From Stromatinia cepivora (lineage: Eukaryota > Ascomycota > Leotiomycetes > Helotiales > Sclerotiniaceae), in NCBI GenBank assembly GCA_014898415.1, contig RCTD01000003.1, forward strand, positions 1,798,001-1,862,000: a stretch of 64,000 nt of DNA. Direction: 5' to 3'. Shown here piece by piece: positions 11,690 to 25,600 of the stretch. Below the pieces are notes generated by a model that saw only the letters and a program-made list of their open reading frames with translations, did no database searches and had not been told where the DNA came from. Every line of letters begins with the position of its first letter. The first letter of the stretch is position 1. The translations under genes were made by a program, and so were the position numbers.

Positions 11690-14400
11690 AGTTATATTAA
11701 TAGGTAAAGGTGGTTCGAGTATTTAATCAAGAAAAAGATCGTTATATACCTTGTATAATCGATCTGAAAGGAAAACAGGATGAATTTTCATTATAATCGG
11801 GAGTTCGAGCTTGAAAAAGCTTCCAGATCGATCAATGATTTTGAATCTTCCTTGAATTAAGAAATCCAGCTTTTTGGATGGTTTTTGAATAGAATAACTT
11901 TTTATATTGAATTATATATAATCTCCAATATCGAAATCGATTTTACACTAATAAGCATTTATGGATTTCGATATCTTGATTTAGGTATACAATAGGCCTT
12001 CTTTTGCTCATACAAAAGCTAATCTATTGTATTCTGCGTATATACAGGCATCATGTATATTCATATCGTCTGTTGGCTTATTAGTATCTTCCTTCTATTC
12101 TTATGCATATTTCGGTATATACCTATATAAAGTTTCATAAAATATAAACCCTTCTAAAGAATTATATAAAAGAGTAAATTATGTGTAATCCATTATAGAT
12201 AGGAATTCTGATCAATCATCTTAATAATAGCTAACAAACAGCCTTAACCATTACTAAAAATACTGATTATAGATCTCAATTTGATCATCGATTTGAGAAT
12301 AATGAATAATAGATAATTTGAAATCGATTCCTAGGATTTAATTAAATTTCTTTCAGAATTGTAATATGAATTGAAGGCCACGATCTGATACTATAGTATC
12401 AAAGGGACCATAATATCGATATATATGGTAGAGATATAATTGTATTTGAATTCAAGTATCAATTGATTTGTGATAAAATATAGAGATAATTTGCTTCATT
12501 AATCGATCAATAATGACTAAAATGTTGTCATATTCGTATTTATCCTTATTAAAACTACAATAGTCTATAATGATATATTACTATATTCGATTAGGAATCG
12601 GAAATGGATATAATAAACTGGGGATATGATTGTATAGAACGGAATTGTATTTGCAGGTATAACAATTGTATATATATTTGACTACAATATTATGCATTCT
12701 GGGCCAATAATATTGTTGAGATAATAAAAGGTAGATTTTGTTTATATTAAAATGAACAATGAAAACGGAATTATGGGTTTCACGAATCAAATAAATTTGA
12801 AGATTGTTAATATCAGATATCACTAGATAATTATCGTAGAGCAAAAGATCATTTTGGAGTGATATATACTTGTAACCTTGAATAATTTATATTTTGAATA
12901 CTAATAAGCTATCTATAGTTTTATTTGCTTCGATGATACAATTAACTAGATCGAATCGAAGAACGATTTCACTTAAATCGATACTAATAATCGCTGTTTC
13001 GTTTAGATAATACTTTTGTAAAGTTTTTTTCATGATTTCGATATCAATTTGGTTGTCTTTAATAAGTTATTGGAGGCGATTCTTCTTTTTAGTATAATTC
13101 TAAAAATCCAATTCATTAGTCCGATAGATTAAAGTATCAACAAAAAAGTTATCTTTTCTAGAGCGATATATAATAATAAAGTTATAATCAGCTAAAACTT
13201 CTGCTCAACAAATTTGTCGGATATTAAGAATCTTAATAATCATGAAATATTCGAGGGCCTTATAGTCAATATAAACCTTGATTTTATATAATAAACCAGC
13301 AAATTCCGTTCTCCAATAATTAAAAGATCGAATGATTGATAGTATTTCCTTATCATAAACTTTGTAGTTCAGTTTAGCAGTAATTATGATTTTGGAGAAA
13401 TAAGTTACAGAAAACCAATCTTCACTATATTATTATGATAATATATTAGCAATTATTTCATTGGATGTATTTATTTCGAGTATACAAAGGAATCAATGAT
13501 TATAATATTACAGAAGCAGAGTGGAGATAAGCTTTTTCTTCAAGATATTGAATACATTTTGGTATACTTCATCGAATACAAATTTAACATTTGCTTTAAT
13601 GAATTCGTTAAAAGGTTTTACTATTATACTATAATCCTTAATAAACTATTGATAAAAATTACAAAAACCAAAAAATGATTAAATCCCTTTCATTATTATC
13701 AGAAAAGTCCAATTCTCAATTACCTCAATCTTTTCAAGATCTACCTCTATTCCTTTAATAAAAATAATAAAGCCCAAATATTTGATATATATAATATTGA
13801 ATTCATATTTCTTGAGATCCACTTATAAACCAATAGTTTCTAATTATTCGAGAATTAGTTTGATATAAATTTGATACTTTTTTCGTTCTCGGAATAGATT
13901 AGAATATCATTGAGGTATATTATACAAAAGATATCTAGATAATCGAATAGAATATCATTTATATAACACTAATAGATTATAGAATTATTCGTTAATCCGA
14001 ATAATACGACCTTACATTTATATAATCCATATCGGATTCGAAAGATAGTATACTCTTCCAAAACAGGATCCATTCTTATACAATGGAAAACTTAACGAAT
14101 ATCGAGTTTGGTAAAGACCTTAATACCGGAAAGCCGAGAAAGTGTTTCATCAATCAAAAGAAAGGGATATCGATCTTTATACATCAAAGAATTCAATAAT
14201 CTGAAATTTATACAGAACCTCAAACTACCATTGGGTTTCTTAACGAATAAAACGAATACAATATAAAAGACTTGATTGGATTCAATAAAACCTTTACTGA
14301 GATTATCCATAATATATTCTTTGACGATTTCCAATTGTTCTAAGGATATCTTATAAAACAGGCTATAATACAAAGTTTATTCTCCTTCGCCTTCCAATAT
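11690..14400 (-). pseudogene. Ty3 B pol remnant (RT, RNase H, integrase)
   Basis: Read on the minus strand from the right. RT at 14092-14373 shows KKPNGSLRFCINFRLLN and IKVFTKLDIR. The catalytic block near 13900-13960 reads YLNDILIYS, so the family YLDD has lost one Asp by a G-to-A-type change. RNase H at about 13230-13400 reads LNYKVYDKEILSIIRSF and KVYIDYKALEYF and is the best-kept domain. The integrase zinc-binding domain at 12581-12844 shows the H2C2 pattern (YYWPRM, then CYTC). The integrase core is badly decayed at about 12150-12580. A C-terminal segment at about 11690-11880 reads MKIHPVFLSDRLYK. These are typical Metaviridae signatures. Confidence 0.82.
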
Positions 14401-16346
14401 GATTTTATAATTATAAGATCGATTAAAAGACAAGATATTTGATTCATACTTGGAAAAAGCTCGATAATATTATCAATATTCAAATAATATTTCAGATTCT
14501 GAATCGATTTCGATCAATACTCGATCGAGTTTCTTTCGAATTTTCATATTCTTGAATTCAATCAAAATAACCAATACTCTCTCTTCCATATATCATTCAT
14601 TCCATCGGAAATCTATTACATCATCGAATTCTTTCAAAATAATAATAAAAAATTCAATTTGTTCATCTTTCTTATATTTTAATTGGAATTTATTGGATTT
14701 GAATATATATAGATCAAAGATTTCGGGCAATATACAGAAAAGGCATTTATAGATCTACAATAATAATATAATTGATTGAAAAAGAGATGAATTGAACTTA
14801 AAGGGAATCAGGACTTTTTCCTTTTCAACAAAAGTCTATATTATATTTATATTTGAAGATTCTTGTTGTATATTATCAATTACAATTCTACTCAATTGTA
14901 AATCTCTTCAATTCCAATATTCTTCAAGTTAATTATTTTATTGATCAATATCTTATTGGATTAATTAATCGATCTTCTATTTATAAAAGAATAATTGAGT
15001 AATAAGAAGATTATTCGAATAGAAGATAATATAGGATCTTTTTTTAGATTATTCGAGATATCGATTGAAGTAATCGAATTTTGCTCGAATCTCTGATAAT
15101 CAAAATCTACCTAAAATAATATTATAATTTTTTAATTCAATAATAAAGAAAAGAACAAAAGATTATTCATAATTATCAATTGTTAAATTAAAGAATATAA
15201 AATAGATAATAATATAACCTTATATATCATTATACCCTTTAACTTCAATTGAAACTTTAAACAGTATAATTCTTGGTTTAAATATAGGAAATAAACAAAT
15301 AAAGAGTATAGTATTAATAAAAACGAATTCATTTGCTTTAGAGTTAATAAATGCTCTTGATCAATAAATATAACCATTTTTCGAAAGATTATAAAAAAGA
15401 GTAAATGCTTCTTTTTCCATAAATTTGATTAAATTAAGAAATCTTATATCCCGTATAACACTTAGAATAGAAACAAAATCTAAACATTTGATTTTAAACG
15501 CTTTTCTTTTTCTAAACAGATATTCTGCATAGCTTTAGCTGTAATTTCTAGATTGAAATCTTCTTCAGCATCCCGATATTCTTCGAATTCTTTTGCTTTT
15601 TCTTATACTATCTCGATTTCATTAAAGTTATCGATATAAGGCATCGATATATATATTGCTTTAGGAAAGAAAGAAGACAATGAGCGTTTGAAATTCGAAT
15701 AGTTATTGAATACGGTAAAACTAATGTATCCGGGAGAAGTATTCCGGGATGAAAATGGTTTCGGGAATATAAAGATTCCAAAACTGGAACTATTAAAGCT
15801 CCGAAAGAATTATAAAGGATTTGTAATAACTATTAATTTATAAATAATTATAGGGATTTCTTGATTAATATAATATTGATTTCATTTTCATAATAAAACT
15901 TCGTTTTAATTTACTCTAATAAATATATTCATAAATTCTTTTATAATCTTGTAATCCTTAATAAATATTGTTATTATTTGCAAAAGAAAATCAAAAATTT
16001 TTTATTCAAAATCTCTGAATAGGATTTTATCGTTGATAATCTTTATTTGAATAGCAAATAATCTGAACTTCCTATACCATTTTAGGAAATTGCTATATCG
16101 AATTGTATTAGATATAATTCATATCTCATATTGAGAATGAATATCATCGATTTCGGCCGGGTTTCAATAAATCACTACAAACTATTCGATCAATTCAAAT
16201 ATTATGAATCAGGGCATTCGTATATAAAGAGTATGATAATGTACTTGTACTTCCGATTCGGTTTGATCGATTATATATATATAGCGTTGCGTTTCACTCT
16301 TAAATAATATAATATACAATTCGAATCATTCTATAATCAATAATTA

Positions 16347-16574
16347 CTATAAATTAGTTTTAAATTTAATACTATCGTTAAGTTTAGTAATAAGATTTGT
16401 GGGTTTTGGTATATATATATCTTGTTGCGAATTGTAATTAGTACAGGAATACAATCTTAACCGATTAGATCGATTTTTTGAATAAAGAGACCCTTGATTA
16501 TTAAATAAATTATTATTTCCTAAAAGAAAAGAAGAATCCTTAAAGGGCCTCAAATGATCAGATCGTTTAATCAA
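16347..16574 (-). pseudogene. Ty3 B gag-region fragment
   Basis: A 75-residue open frame with a counterpart at 26596-26823 in copy C (both contain a YSCTN...NSQQDIYIPKP segment). Its position upstream of RT fits gag. The C-x2-Y pattern could be a ruined zinc knuckle, but the remaining ligands are not visible, so the domain assignment is inference. Confidence 0.4.
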
Positions 16575-17203
16575 AGTTTTCTTCCTTTGATTTCAGAATC
16601 TTCGAATTTGCTTAAATAAAAATCCTTGAATTTTGATTAAAAGAATAAAAGGAATCCCAAATATTATTATTAATCTGGATATCTATATAAATATCATTTA
16701 AAATTCAAAAGGAGATTATATTATTGCAAAATTCATCATTACTATAATTTTCAATTATCGATTCTTTTCTTTTAAATTTATAACCATTATATAAAGATCT
16801 TATAATTATAATGATGGTTTGAAAGGAGTAATTGAATTATTAGGAGTATTATCTTTATATATTGGAATCTTTTTTTTATCAATCTTCTTTCTTCTAATAA
16901 TAATATTATCTAATTTTATATTTATATTTTCTTTAAAAGATTATTGAAATAATTAAGAAGAAGAAAAGGGTTCTTTAGAATATACTTTCGAAGATTTGGA
17001 GCATATAAGAAAAAGAATTTATTATATTATAAAAGTGGTAGTATACTTTTAAAAATATTTATATTTTTATCGATTAGATCGGAATAGATCTTTTTCCTTT
17101 AGGTGTAATGTTATAAAAGTTCATCTAAAAAGGTATTATTAAAGTAAGGTATTATTTAGAAGATTATTAGATGGCCGGACACTTATAAATGAATTGTAGA
17201 TAA

Positions 17204-17485
17204 TATAATATACAAAAACCATAATAAAACTGAATAAACAGGATCAATTATATTCTTTAGAATCTACAATTGAAGAACTATAGCTTATAAAAAGCGATTA
17301 GATATATATATACAAATACCCATTTATAAATTATAAAATTATACGTAAATGTTATTAGAGTTATCATTTTACCATACTAAATCATATAATTCGTAATGCA
17401 TACACATAAATGATCAGCTCATAAATTGATATGGGAGATAAGAGATATTACATGGTTAGCCTCCTGTGGTTCACGATTCGTGACA
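17204..17485 (-). repeat. LTR of Ty3 B (5' LTR in coding orientation)
   Basis: 282 bp; its start on the plus strand is the RIP-converted form of the start at 10447. Its end CACGATTCGTGACA is better preserved than the matching end of the other LTR. Confidence 0.92.
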
Positions 17486-17490
17486 AATAG

Positions 17491-18985
17491 TATTTGAGAA
17501 GAATATATACTTTTTAAAGAAAGTAATCTGATTTCGACAAAATAAGTATTTATAATTAAGATTAAGGATAACAAAATAGAACGATTTAAGGCAAGATTAG
17601 TGGTTCGAAGGTTTAATTAGGTATTAGGAAAAGATTATAACAAAATATTTGTATCAACAATAAAATTAGATATATTTAGACTATTCCTAGTTATTGTTGC
17701 AAAGGAAAATTTGGAATATTTATATTTCGATATCAAAAACGTTTTTATTGAATCATATTTGAAGGAAGAGATCTACCTCGAATTACCCCAAAATATCAAA
17801 GTTGAAAAGGGATATATATTATGAGTTTTACAAAGCTTATATAGTTTGAAACAAGTTGAAAAGGATTGGAGTTTATTATTGAAGAAAGAGCTTTTAGATA
17901 TGGGTTTTGTATAAAGTTTGGTAGATTTATATCTATATATATTCAAAAACCGTAATATAACATTATTAGTATATATCGATGATATTATTATTGTATTGTA
18001 TATATCATTGTAAATCATTTGATTTGATGAAAAGTTATTGGTTTGTTTTAATATCAAGAATCTAAAGGAGATTAATAAGATCCTAAATGTTAGAGTTATT
18101 CGTAATAGAAAAGTATATATATTAATTATAGATTAAGAAGAATATTTTGATGTTATACTAATCAAATATAGTATTATATATAGATAATACTAAATCAAGA
18201 AACTGTTAATAGTGGATTATATTTATTTTCGGCTAGTAATCGATGATAATGAATTGATAGATGTGAATGAATATTAATAACGAATAGGAAGTGTGATTCA
18301 TTTAATAGTATATATTCGATTAGATATAACGTTTTCAGTTGGGAGATTTTCACAATTTATAACAAAACCAGTAAAACATTATATTATAGCTTTGAAAAAT
18401 CTGATATGATATCTATGATCAATAATCAAATAGAAGTTATGGTTTGGGTTAAAGGGAGTATAATCTGATATTTGTAAAGAATATAATATGTTTGATAATA
18501 TAATAAAGATATATATAGATATAGATTAGACTAATGACAAATATAATCGGAAAAGTATTTCAAAGGGAGTTATGATATTCTATAAAAATCTTATATCATA
18601 GGTTAGCAAGAAACAAATGTTTGTGATTATCTTTAATGCAGAATCAGAATATATTATAATAACAATATTCATCAAACAAGGGAAATGGGTTGTATAAATA
18701 TTTAAAAACCTATTCAAATTAAATTATATTAAAAAGAACAAAGATACAGTTTAGATGTTTGGTGATAATCAAAATGCTTTAACTTTAATTAAGAATCTAT
18801 ATTTATATAAACAATCCAAATATATAGATATCAATTATCATTTTATTAGGGATTTGATAGAAAAGAAGAAAATCGTTATTAATTATATTAATATATGCAA
18901 TATAATTGTCGATAGAATAACGAAGTTTTGTATAAGGATTGTTTTCAAAAGGTTCAAGAAAATGTTAGGATTAGTAGTTTAGGAG
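17491..18985 (+). pseudogene. Copia A pol, second part (RT and RNase H)
   Basis: Continues the RT interrupted by B. Segments read FKARLVVRRFN near 17560, then KENLEYLYFDIKNVFIE near 17700-17755, and the catalytic block LVYIDDIIIV near 17960-17995, which keeps both aspartates. RNase H follows: NAESEYI near 18635-18660 and an open frame at 18755-18982 with DNQNALTLIKN and KYIDINYHFIRD, the usual Copia C-terminal signature. Stops and frame breaks remain. Confidence 0.8.
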
Positions 18986-19014
18986 AATCGAATAGGATAT
19001 CTTCAATGAGGGAG

Positions 19015-19180
19015 TGTTGGAAATAAGGTTATCATAGGATTAGAATTGAGATTATGTGATCATAATAGTATATAAATTATAATTGGGGATAATCTCAAAT
19101 CTACTTTTACTAGAATTATAGATCCTTAGTTCAATCTATATAGTCAACAATACTACTACTTCCCGCACCAAAAGTTAACA
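19015..19180 (+). repeat. 3' LTR of Copia A
   Basis: 166 bp starting TGTTGGAAATAAGG and ending AAAGTTAACA, followed by the AATCA duplication. After it, 19186-19304 is AT-rich flanking DNA with an inverted repeat around ATAATAATATTATT (about 19228-19281). Confidence 0.92.
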
Positions 19181-19309
19181 AATCAGAAATATAAATCATC
19201 GAATTTCATTTTCTTGGAGGAGGTTGATCGGTTAATAATAGTGAATAATATAATAATAATATTATTTACTATTATTATAATGGAAGACTTAATTATAAAA
19301 CTTAAAGGG

Positions 19310-19591
19310 TGTGACGCACAAGAGCCGTAGTAAAGCTGAATAAACAGGGTCAATTATGTTCTTTAGAATCTACAATTAAAGAACTATAGCTTGTAAGGAG
19401 CGATTAGATATATATACACAAATACCTATTTGTGGGCTATAGAATTGTATATATACATTATTAAGGTTACCATTTTACTATACTAAATCGTATAATTTGT
19501 AATATATATGCACAAATAATCAGTTCATAAATTGATATAGAAGATAAGAGGTATCATATAGTTAGTCTCCTATAATTCACAATTCGTAATA
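19310..19591 (-). repeat. LTR of Ty3 C (3' LTR in coding orientation)
   Basis: 282 bp, starting TGTGACGCACAAGAGCCG like element B, and ending AATTCGTAATA on the plus strand (the converted form of GATTCGTGACA). Confidence 0.92.
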
Positions 19592-21290
19592 CTACCCTCC
19601 TCTTCGGAAAAGCTTGCCTTTGAATGTTTTACTCCTTTATTTCATTGTTATTTCATTGGAACCAGGTTTTATAAAGGTTCATAAGCTTTAAATTAATTAG
19701 ATTGATCATTTTGATTGATTTAGTCAATTTAATGAAAATTGATCAAATTGATCAAAATTATCGACCAAATTGACCAAAATAATGAATGAATTGATCAAAT
19801 CGATCAAATCATTTATTAATTGGTTAAATTAATATTGATTTGTATTCTTTTTGATTTAAAGAATCTTTGAAAGGAAAAAGTTTCAATAGAAAAGGGAAGG
19901 AGGTTGAATTATAGTATAGTGATAATAAATGATTAATATGGTTAATTCCGAAATCGATCAAATTAATTAATCAAATTGATCAAATCAATTAAATTGAACG
20001 AAATCGATAGGGGTAACATTATATTTCGTTTTTATTATGTTCAAGTTTCCTTTTGTATGATTTTTGAAATGATTATAAACATAAGTTTTTTGAAATATAT
20101 TGCCTTCATATTGTTTTGGTAGTAACAGCTTATCTATTGTATAGAATTCGGGCTATATATGTATATAATCAAATTCCCTCGAATTTGTATAGGTTTTTGA
20201 TCCTTTCACAATTATATATGTATATATTATTATAAAATCATAACATCTAATTTGCTGAATTAAAGAACACTTTTTTTTCCCTTGATTTTATAAATGAATT
20301 GTCATTTATATAATTATAATTATCTTTTTCACTTTTATAAAGCTTTATTCAATCAATTAGTCGATTAGGAGGATCAAGCAATGTTGAATTAGTTAGATGA
20401 AAATCGCATAGGAGATACAATGATGTTTTAAGATCGAAAGTAGGATACCAAATAAAATCGGTATCGTTATTAAGTTACAAAACTCTGTATAATAGAATTT
20501 TTCATACTTTCTTTATTATTAGGATCTTTTCTATTTCCTATTCCGAATTATCAATTATATTAATAAACAGAGGTGATTCGAGTATCTGATTAGAAAGAGG
20601 ATCATTATATATTTTATATAATCGATCTAAAGGGAAAACAGAATGAATTTTCATTGTAATTAAAAATTCGAATTTAAAAGAGCTTCTAGATCGATTAATA
20701 ATCTTGAATCTTCTTTGAATTAGGAAGTTCAGCTTTTTGGATAATTTCTAGATAGAGTAATTTTTCATATTGAATTATATATAATCTTTGATATCGAAAT
20801 CGATCTTATATCGATAAGTATTTATAGATTTCGATATTTTAGCTTGGATATATAATAGATCTTTTTTTGTTTACACAAAAACTAATCTATTATGTTCTGT
20901 GTATATACGGGCATCACGCATATTCATATCATTTATTAGCTTATTAGTATCTTCCTTTTATTCCTATACACATTTCGGTGTATACCTGTATAGGGTTTTG
21001 TAAGGTATGAATTTTCCTAAGGAATTGTATAGAAGAATAAATTGCGTGTAATCTATTATAAATAGGAATTCTAATCAATTATCTTGATAGTAACTAATAA
21101 ACAGTTTTAATTGTTGCTAAAAGTATTAATTATAGATCTCAATTTGATTATCGATTTGGGGATAATGAGTAATAGATAATTTGAAATCGATTTTTAGGAT
21201 TTAATTGAATTCCTTTTAGAATTGTAATATAAATTGAGGGCTGCGATCCGATATTATAGTATCAAAGGGATTATAATATCGACATATATA

Positions 21291-22668
21291 CAGTAACCGT
21301 GCACTTATATTATCCCAAAACTTTAAAAACGCGTAAATTTCGCGAATTGAATTTCAACTCTCTTTATTATTTATTCATCAATGGTATTACAATGTATTCC
21401 CAGAACCTTGAATATTGAAAGGGAGCTAGTTTTTAAGTATCTTATTCTATATTTATGTGGCAAAATTATTGGTAAAGCTTTTAATGGTTTTAGTCTTTAT
21501 TGTATTGCAATTGATCTTAATCTCGAAGTGCGAATTGTTCGTTATATTTTATAGTAAGATGTATTATGCAATGAAGGAATGAATTTACTTTGTATTTTTC
21601 GAATTAGATTTTATATAGAAAGAGAAGAACGTATGTTAGTTCGATATGTTTGATTATATCCAAAATCAATTTATATATAAATAAAAACAGTTGTAGATTT
21701 TAAATGTAGTATTTTTACTATTAAGAAGATTTTGAAGGTCTATGGAATCATCAATTGGAAGTGTAAAAAGCGGCCGGAATTTATTCAGGTATATATATTC
21801 AAATGGTTTGTATGGTGTTTAGTATATAGGGGGTTGATAGTAGAGGAATAGGGATTAGTTGTATGGAGTGATGAATGTTTTGTAGAGTGGGGGCGGGGTA
21901 AAAGAGGAGAATAATGTTTCTGTATTTCTGTTTAGAAATGGGAATCTAGAATGGTTCAAATATATGATACGAATAAGAATATGAAGGTTATGGTTTGAGG
22001 AGGCTTTTAGGATTTTGGAAGGAGTAATCTATATATAATGGATAGAGATTTTGAGAGTAAGAAATATAGGTATAATGTTAATTTATATTTCGAGGTTTTC
22101 GATGTTGAGGTAGGTTTTGCTTTTGAAAGATTGGGTTTAGGGTATGAATTATATAGGATAATATTTCTATTTATTGTATTTATAAAGTATAGGATTGGTT
22201 TTAAAAGAAAAGGATCTCAATATTGAAGGATTGGTTTTTTTATTCTTTTGATTTCAATTTTATTGAATATATTTGATAGGTTTTAAAAATGAGGTTATAT
22301 GAAATGTTTCTTGATGTTGCAATTGATAAAAGCAAATCGGAATATATTAGATAAAGATTAGAGAATTGTTTATAAATAGTTTGGGATATATTAGATCAAG
22401 AATTATTCGATAAATTAGAAGCGAGTATATTTGATAGAATTGAGGTTTATATCGTAGTAGGGGGCTGGTATACAAAATATTGATTAATTGTGGAGCGATA
22501 AGGATTTGAATTTTTTGGGGGGAATAGTATAGATATAGAATTTCAATATATTCAAATTTTAGATTATAATAATTAATGGTTGATTTTATAATTAAGTTGA
22601 AAGATAGATGTTGAATATATAAAAAAACTGAAATTAGGTTGTGGGGTAATATAAGTTGACTAGTACTG
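21291..22668 (+). mobile_element. Tc1/mariner DNA transposon D, nested in C
   Basis: 1,378 bp flanked by TA (21289-21290 and 22669-22670). Its ends form imperfect terminal inverted repeats of about 31 bp: both begin CAGTA and share ACTTATATTA followed by CCC. The sister element B lacks the insertion (near 12420), giving a clean empty site. The interior encodes a decayed transposase on the plus strand. Confidence 0.9.
21380..22282 (+). pseudogene. Decayed Tc1/mariner transposase
   Basis: Plus-strand frames, with breaks, show the landmarks of fungal Tc1/mariner transposases. There is a helix-turn-helix region near 21460-21560 ending VRIVRYIL; GIINWKCKKRPEF near 21745-21782; the first catalytic motif as WSDECFVEWGRGKR near 21860-21905; DRDFESKKYRYN near 22041-22077; the second catalytic Asp in a DNISIY block near 22156; and the terminal block YSFDFNFIEYI near 22240-22275, where family prolines have become Phe (C-to-T changes) and a Trp has become a stop. 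About 35 residues separate the second Asp from the final Glu, in the range of the DDE/D family. Confidence 0.82.
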
Positions 22669-25600
22669 TAGTAGAAATATAATTATATTTAAATTCGAGT
22701 ATCAATTGATTTGTGATAAGGTATAGAAATAGCTTGTTTTGTTAATCGATCAATAATGATTAAAATATTGTTATATTTGTATTTATCTTTATTAAAGTTG
22801 TAATAATCTATAATGATATATTGCTATATTCGATTAGGAATCGGAAATGGATGTAATAAACCGGGGGTACGATTATATAGAACGGAATTGTGTTTGTAAG
22901 TATAACAATTATATATATATCTGGTTATGGTATTGTATATTCTGGATTAATAGTATTGTTGAGATAATAAGAAATAGGTTTTGCTTGTATTAAAATGAAT
23001 AATGGAAATGGAATTATAGATTTCATGAATCAAATAAATTCGAAGGTTATTGATATTAGGCATCATTAGGTAGTTATTGTAGAGCAAAAGGTTATTTTGG
23101 AGTGATATATATTTGTAATCTTGGGTAGTTTGTATTTTGAATATTAATAAGTTATTTATAATTTTATTTATTTTGATGATATAATTAATTAGATCGAATC
23201 GAGGAGTGATTTTATTTAAATTGATATTAGTAATCGTTATTTTATTTGAATGATATTTTTGTAAGGCTTTTTTTATGATTTCGGTATCAATTTGGTTGTC
23301 TTTAATAAGCTATTGGAGGCAATTCTTTTTTTTGATATAATTCTAAAGGTTCAATTTATTGGTCTAATGGATTAAGATATCAATGAAAGGGTTATCTTTT
23401 TTAGGGCGATATATAATAATGAAATTATAATCAGCTAGAATTTCTGTTTAATAAATTTGTCAGATATTGAAAATCTTAATAGTTATAAAATATTTGAAAG
23501 TCTTATAATTGGTATAAACCTTGATTTTATATAATAAGCCGGTGAATTCTGTTTTCCAATGATTGAGAGATCAAATGATTGATAGTATTTCCTTATTACA
23601 AATTCTACAATTTAGTTTAATAGTAATTATGATTTTGGAGAAATAAGTTATAGGAAACTAATCTTCGTTATACTATTATAATAATATACTAGTAATTATT
23701 TTATCGAATATATTTGTTTCGAATATATAAAGGAATCGATGATTATAATATTATAGAAATGGAACGGAGATAAGCTTTTTCTTTAAGATATTGAATATAT
23801 TTTGGTATACTTTATTGAATACAAATTTAATATTTGCTTTAATAAGTTTGTTAAAAGGTTTCGCTATTATATTATAATCCTTAATAAATTGTTAATAAAA
23901 GTTACAAAAACTAAAGAATGATTGAATCCCTTTCATTGTTATTAGAAAGATCCAATTTTCAACTACTTCAATCTTTTCAGAGTTTATCTTTATTCTTTTA
24001 ATAGAAATAATAAAGCCTAAGTATTTGATATATATAACATTGAATTCGTATTTCTTGAGATCTACTTATAGATTAACGGTTTCTAATCATTCAAAAATTA
24101 ATTTAATATAAATTTAATATTCTTTTTTGTTTTTAGAATAGATTAAAATATTATTGAGGTATACTATATAGAAGATATCTAAATAATCGAATAAAACATC
24201 ATTCATATAATATTAATAGATTATAAAACTATTTATTAATCCGAATAATACGATCTTACATTTGTATAATCTATATCGAATTCAAAAGATAATATATTCT
24301 TCCGAAACAGGATTCATTTTTATATAATAAAAAGCTTGATAAATATCAAGTTTGATAAAGACCTTAATATTGGAAAACCGAAAAAATGTTTTATTGATCA
24401 AAAAAAGGGGATACCGATCTTTACACATCAAGGAATTCAATAATCTGAAATCTATACAGAACCTCAAATTACCATTGGGTTTTTTGATAAATAAAATAAA
24501 TATAGTATAAAGAACTTGATTAGATTTAATGAAACCTTTACTGAAATTATTCATAATATATTCTTTGATAACTTCCAATTGTTCCAAGGATATCTTATAA
24601 AACGAACTGTAATACAAAATTTATTCTCCTTTATTTTTCAATATGATTTTATAATTATAAGATCGGTTTAAAAAGCAAAATATTTGATTTATATTTGAAA
24701 AAGACTCGATGATATTATTGATATTCAAATGGTATTTTAAATTTTGAATCGATTTCGGTTAATATTCGATCGAGTTTTTTTTCGAATTTTTATATTCTTG
24801 AATTCGGTTAAAATAATCAATACTTTTTCTTTTATATATTGTTCGTTCTATTGGAAGTTTATTATATCATCGAGTTCTTTTAAAGTAATAATAAAAAGTT
24901 CAGTTTATTTATTTCTTTTATATTCTAATTAGAATTTATTGAGTTTGAGTATATATAAATCAAGGATTTCGAACGATATATAGGAGAGGTATTCGTAGAT
25001 CTGTAATAGTAATATGATTGATTGGGAAAAAGATGGATTGAATTTGAAAGGAATCAGGATTTCTTCTTTTTCAACAAAAATTTGTATTATATTCATATTT
25101 GAAGGTTCTTATTGTATATCATCAATTATAATTGATCTGCTCAGTTGTGAATCTCTTCGATTCTAATATTCTTCGAATTGATCATTTCGTTAATCAATAT
25201 TTTATTGGATTAATTGATCGATTTTTTGTTTATAAAAGGATAATTAAATAATAAGGAGATTATTTGAATAAGAGATAATACAGGGTTTCTTTTTAGATTA
25301 TTCGAGATATCAATTGAAGTAATCGAGTTTCGTTTGAATCTCTGATAATTAAAGTCTATTTAAAATAATATTATAATTTTCTAATTCAATAATAAAGAAA
25401 AGGATAAAAGATTGTTTATAGTTATCAATTATTAAATTAAGGAATATGAAATGGATAATAGTATAGCCTTATATATTATTATACTTTTTAACTTCAATTG
25501 AAGCTTTAAACAATATAATTCTGGATTTAAATATAGGAAATAAACAAATAAGGAATATAATATTAATAAAAACAAATTTATTTATTTCAAAATCAATAAA

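Larger units (their letters stand above)
10447..17485 (-). mobile_element. Ty3/gypsy LTR retrotransposon B, nested in A
   Basis: 7,039 bp with exactly 282-bp LTRs (10447-10728 and 17204-17485). On the coding strand the ends are TGTCACG...GTCACA. The TSD AATAG flanks it at 10442-10446 and 17486-17490, and the uninterrupted sister sequence in copy E (near 32960) confirms the insertion point. Coding is on the minus strand in the order gag, RT, RNase H, integrase, as in Ty3/Metaviridae. A purine tract (reverse of CTACTCTCCCCTTC) adjoins the left LTR. RIP-type stops break all frames. Confidence 0.93.
6684..19180 (+). mobile_element. Copia LTR retrotransposon A (split by element B)
   Basis: LTRs of about 167 bp (6684-6850 and 19015-19180) begin TGTTGGAAAT and end near GTTAACA. 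The 5-bp TSD AATCA lies at 6679-6683 and 19181-19185. A purine tract (AATGAGGGAG) precedes the 3' LTR. Removing nested element B and its duplication leaves about 5.45 kb, matching sister copy E after removal of F. The coding order protease, GAG-pre-integrase, integrase, reverse transcriptase, RNase H is that of Ty1/Copia. All frames carry stops from RIP-type transitions, so it is inactive. Confidence 0.92.
20550..24620 (-). pseudogene. Ty3 C pol remnant, interrupted by mariner D
   Basis: Same domains as in B. RT at 24282-24617 has KKPNGNLRFCIDFRLLN and IKVFIKLDIYQAFYYIKMNP. The catalytic block near 24130-24230 reads YLNNILIYS, with both Asp of YLDD changed to Asn. RNase H lies at about 23460-23660, the H2C2 integrase zinc domain at about 22800-23090, the integrase core on both sides of D, and the C-terminal segment at about 20550-20740. 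The RT part of this copy is open for longer than in B. Confidence 0.78.
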
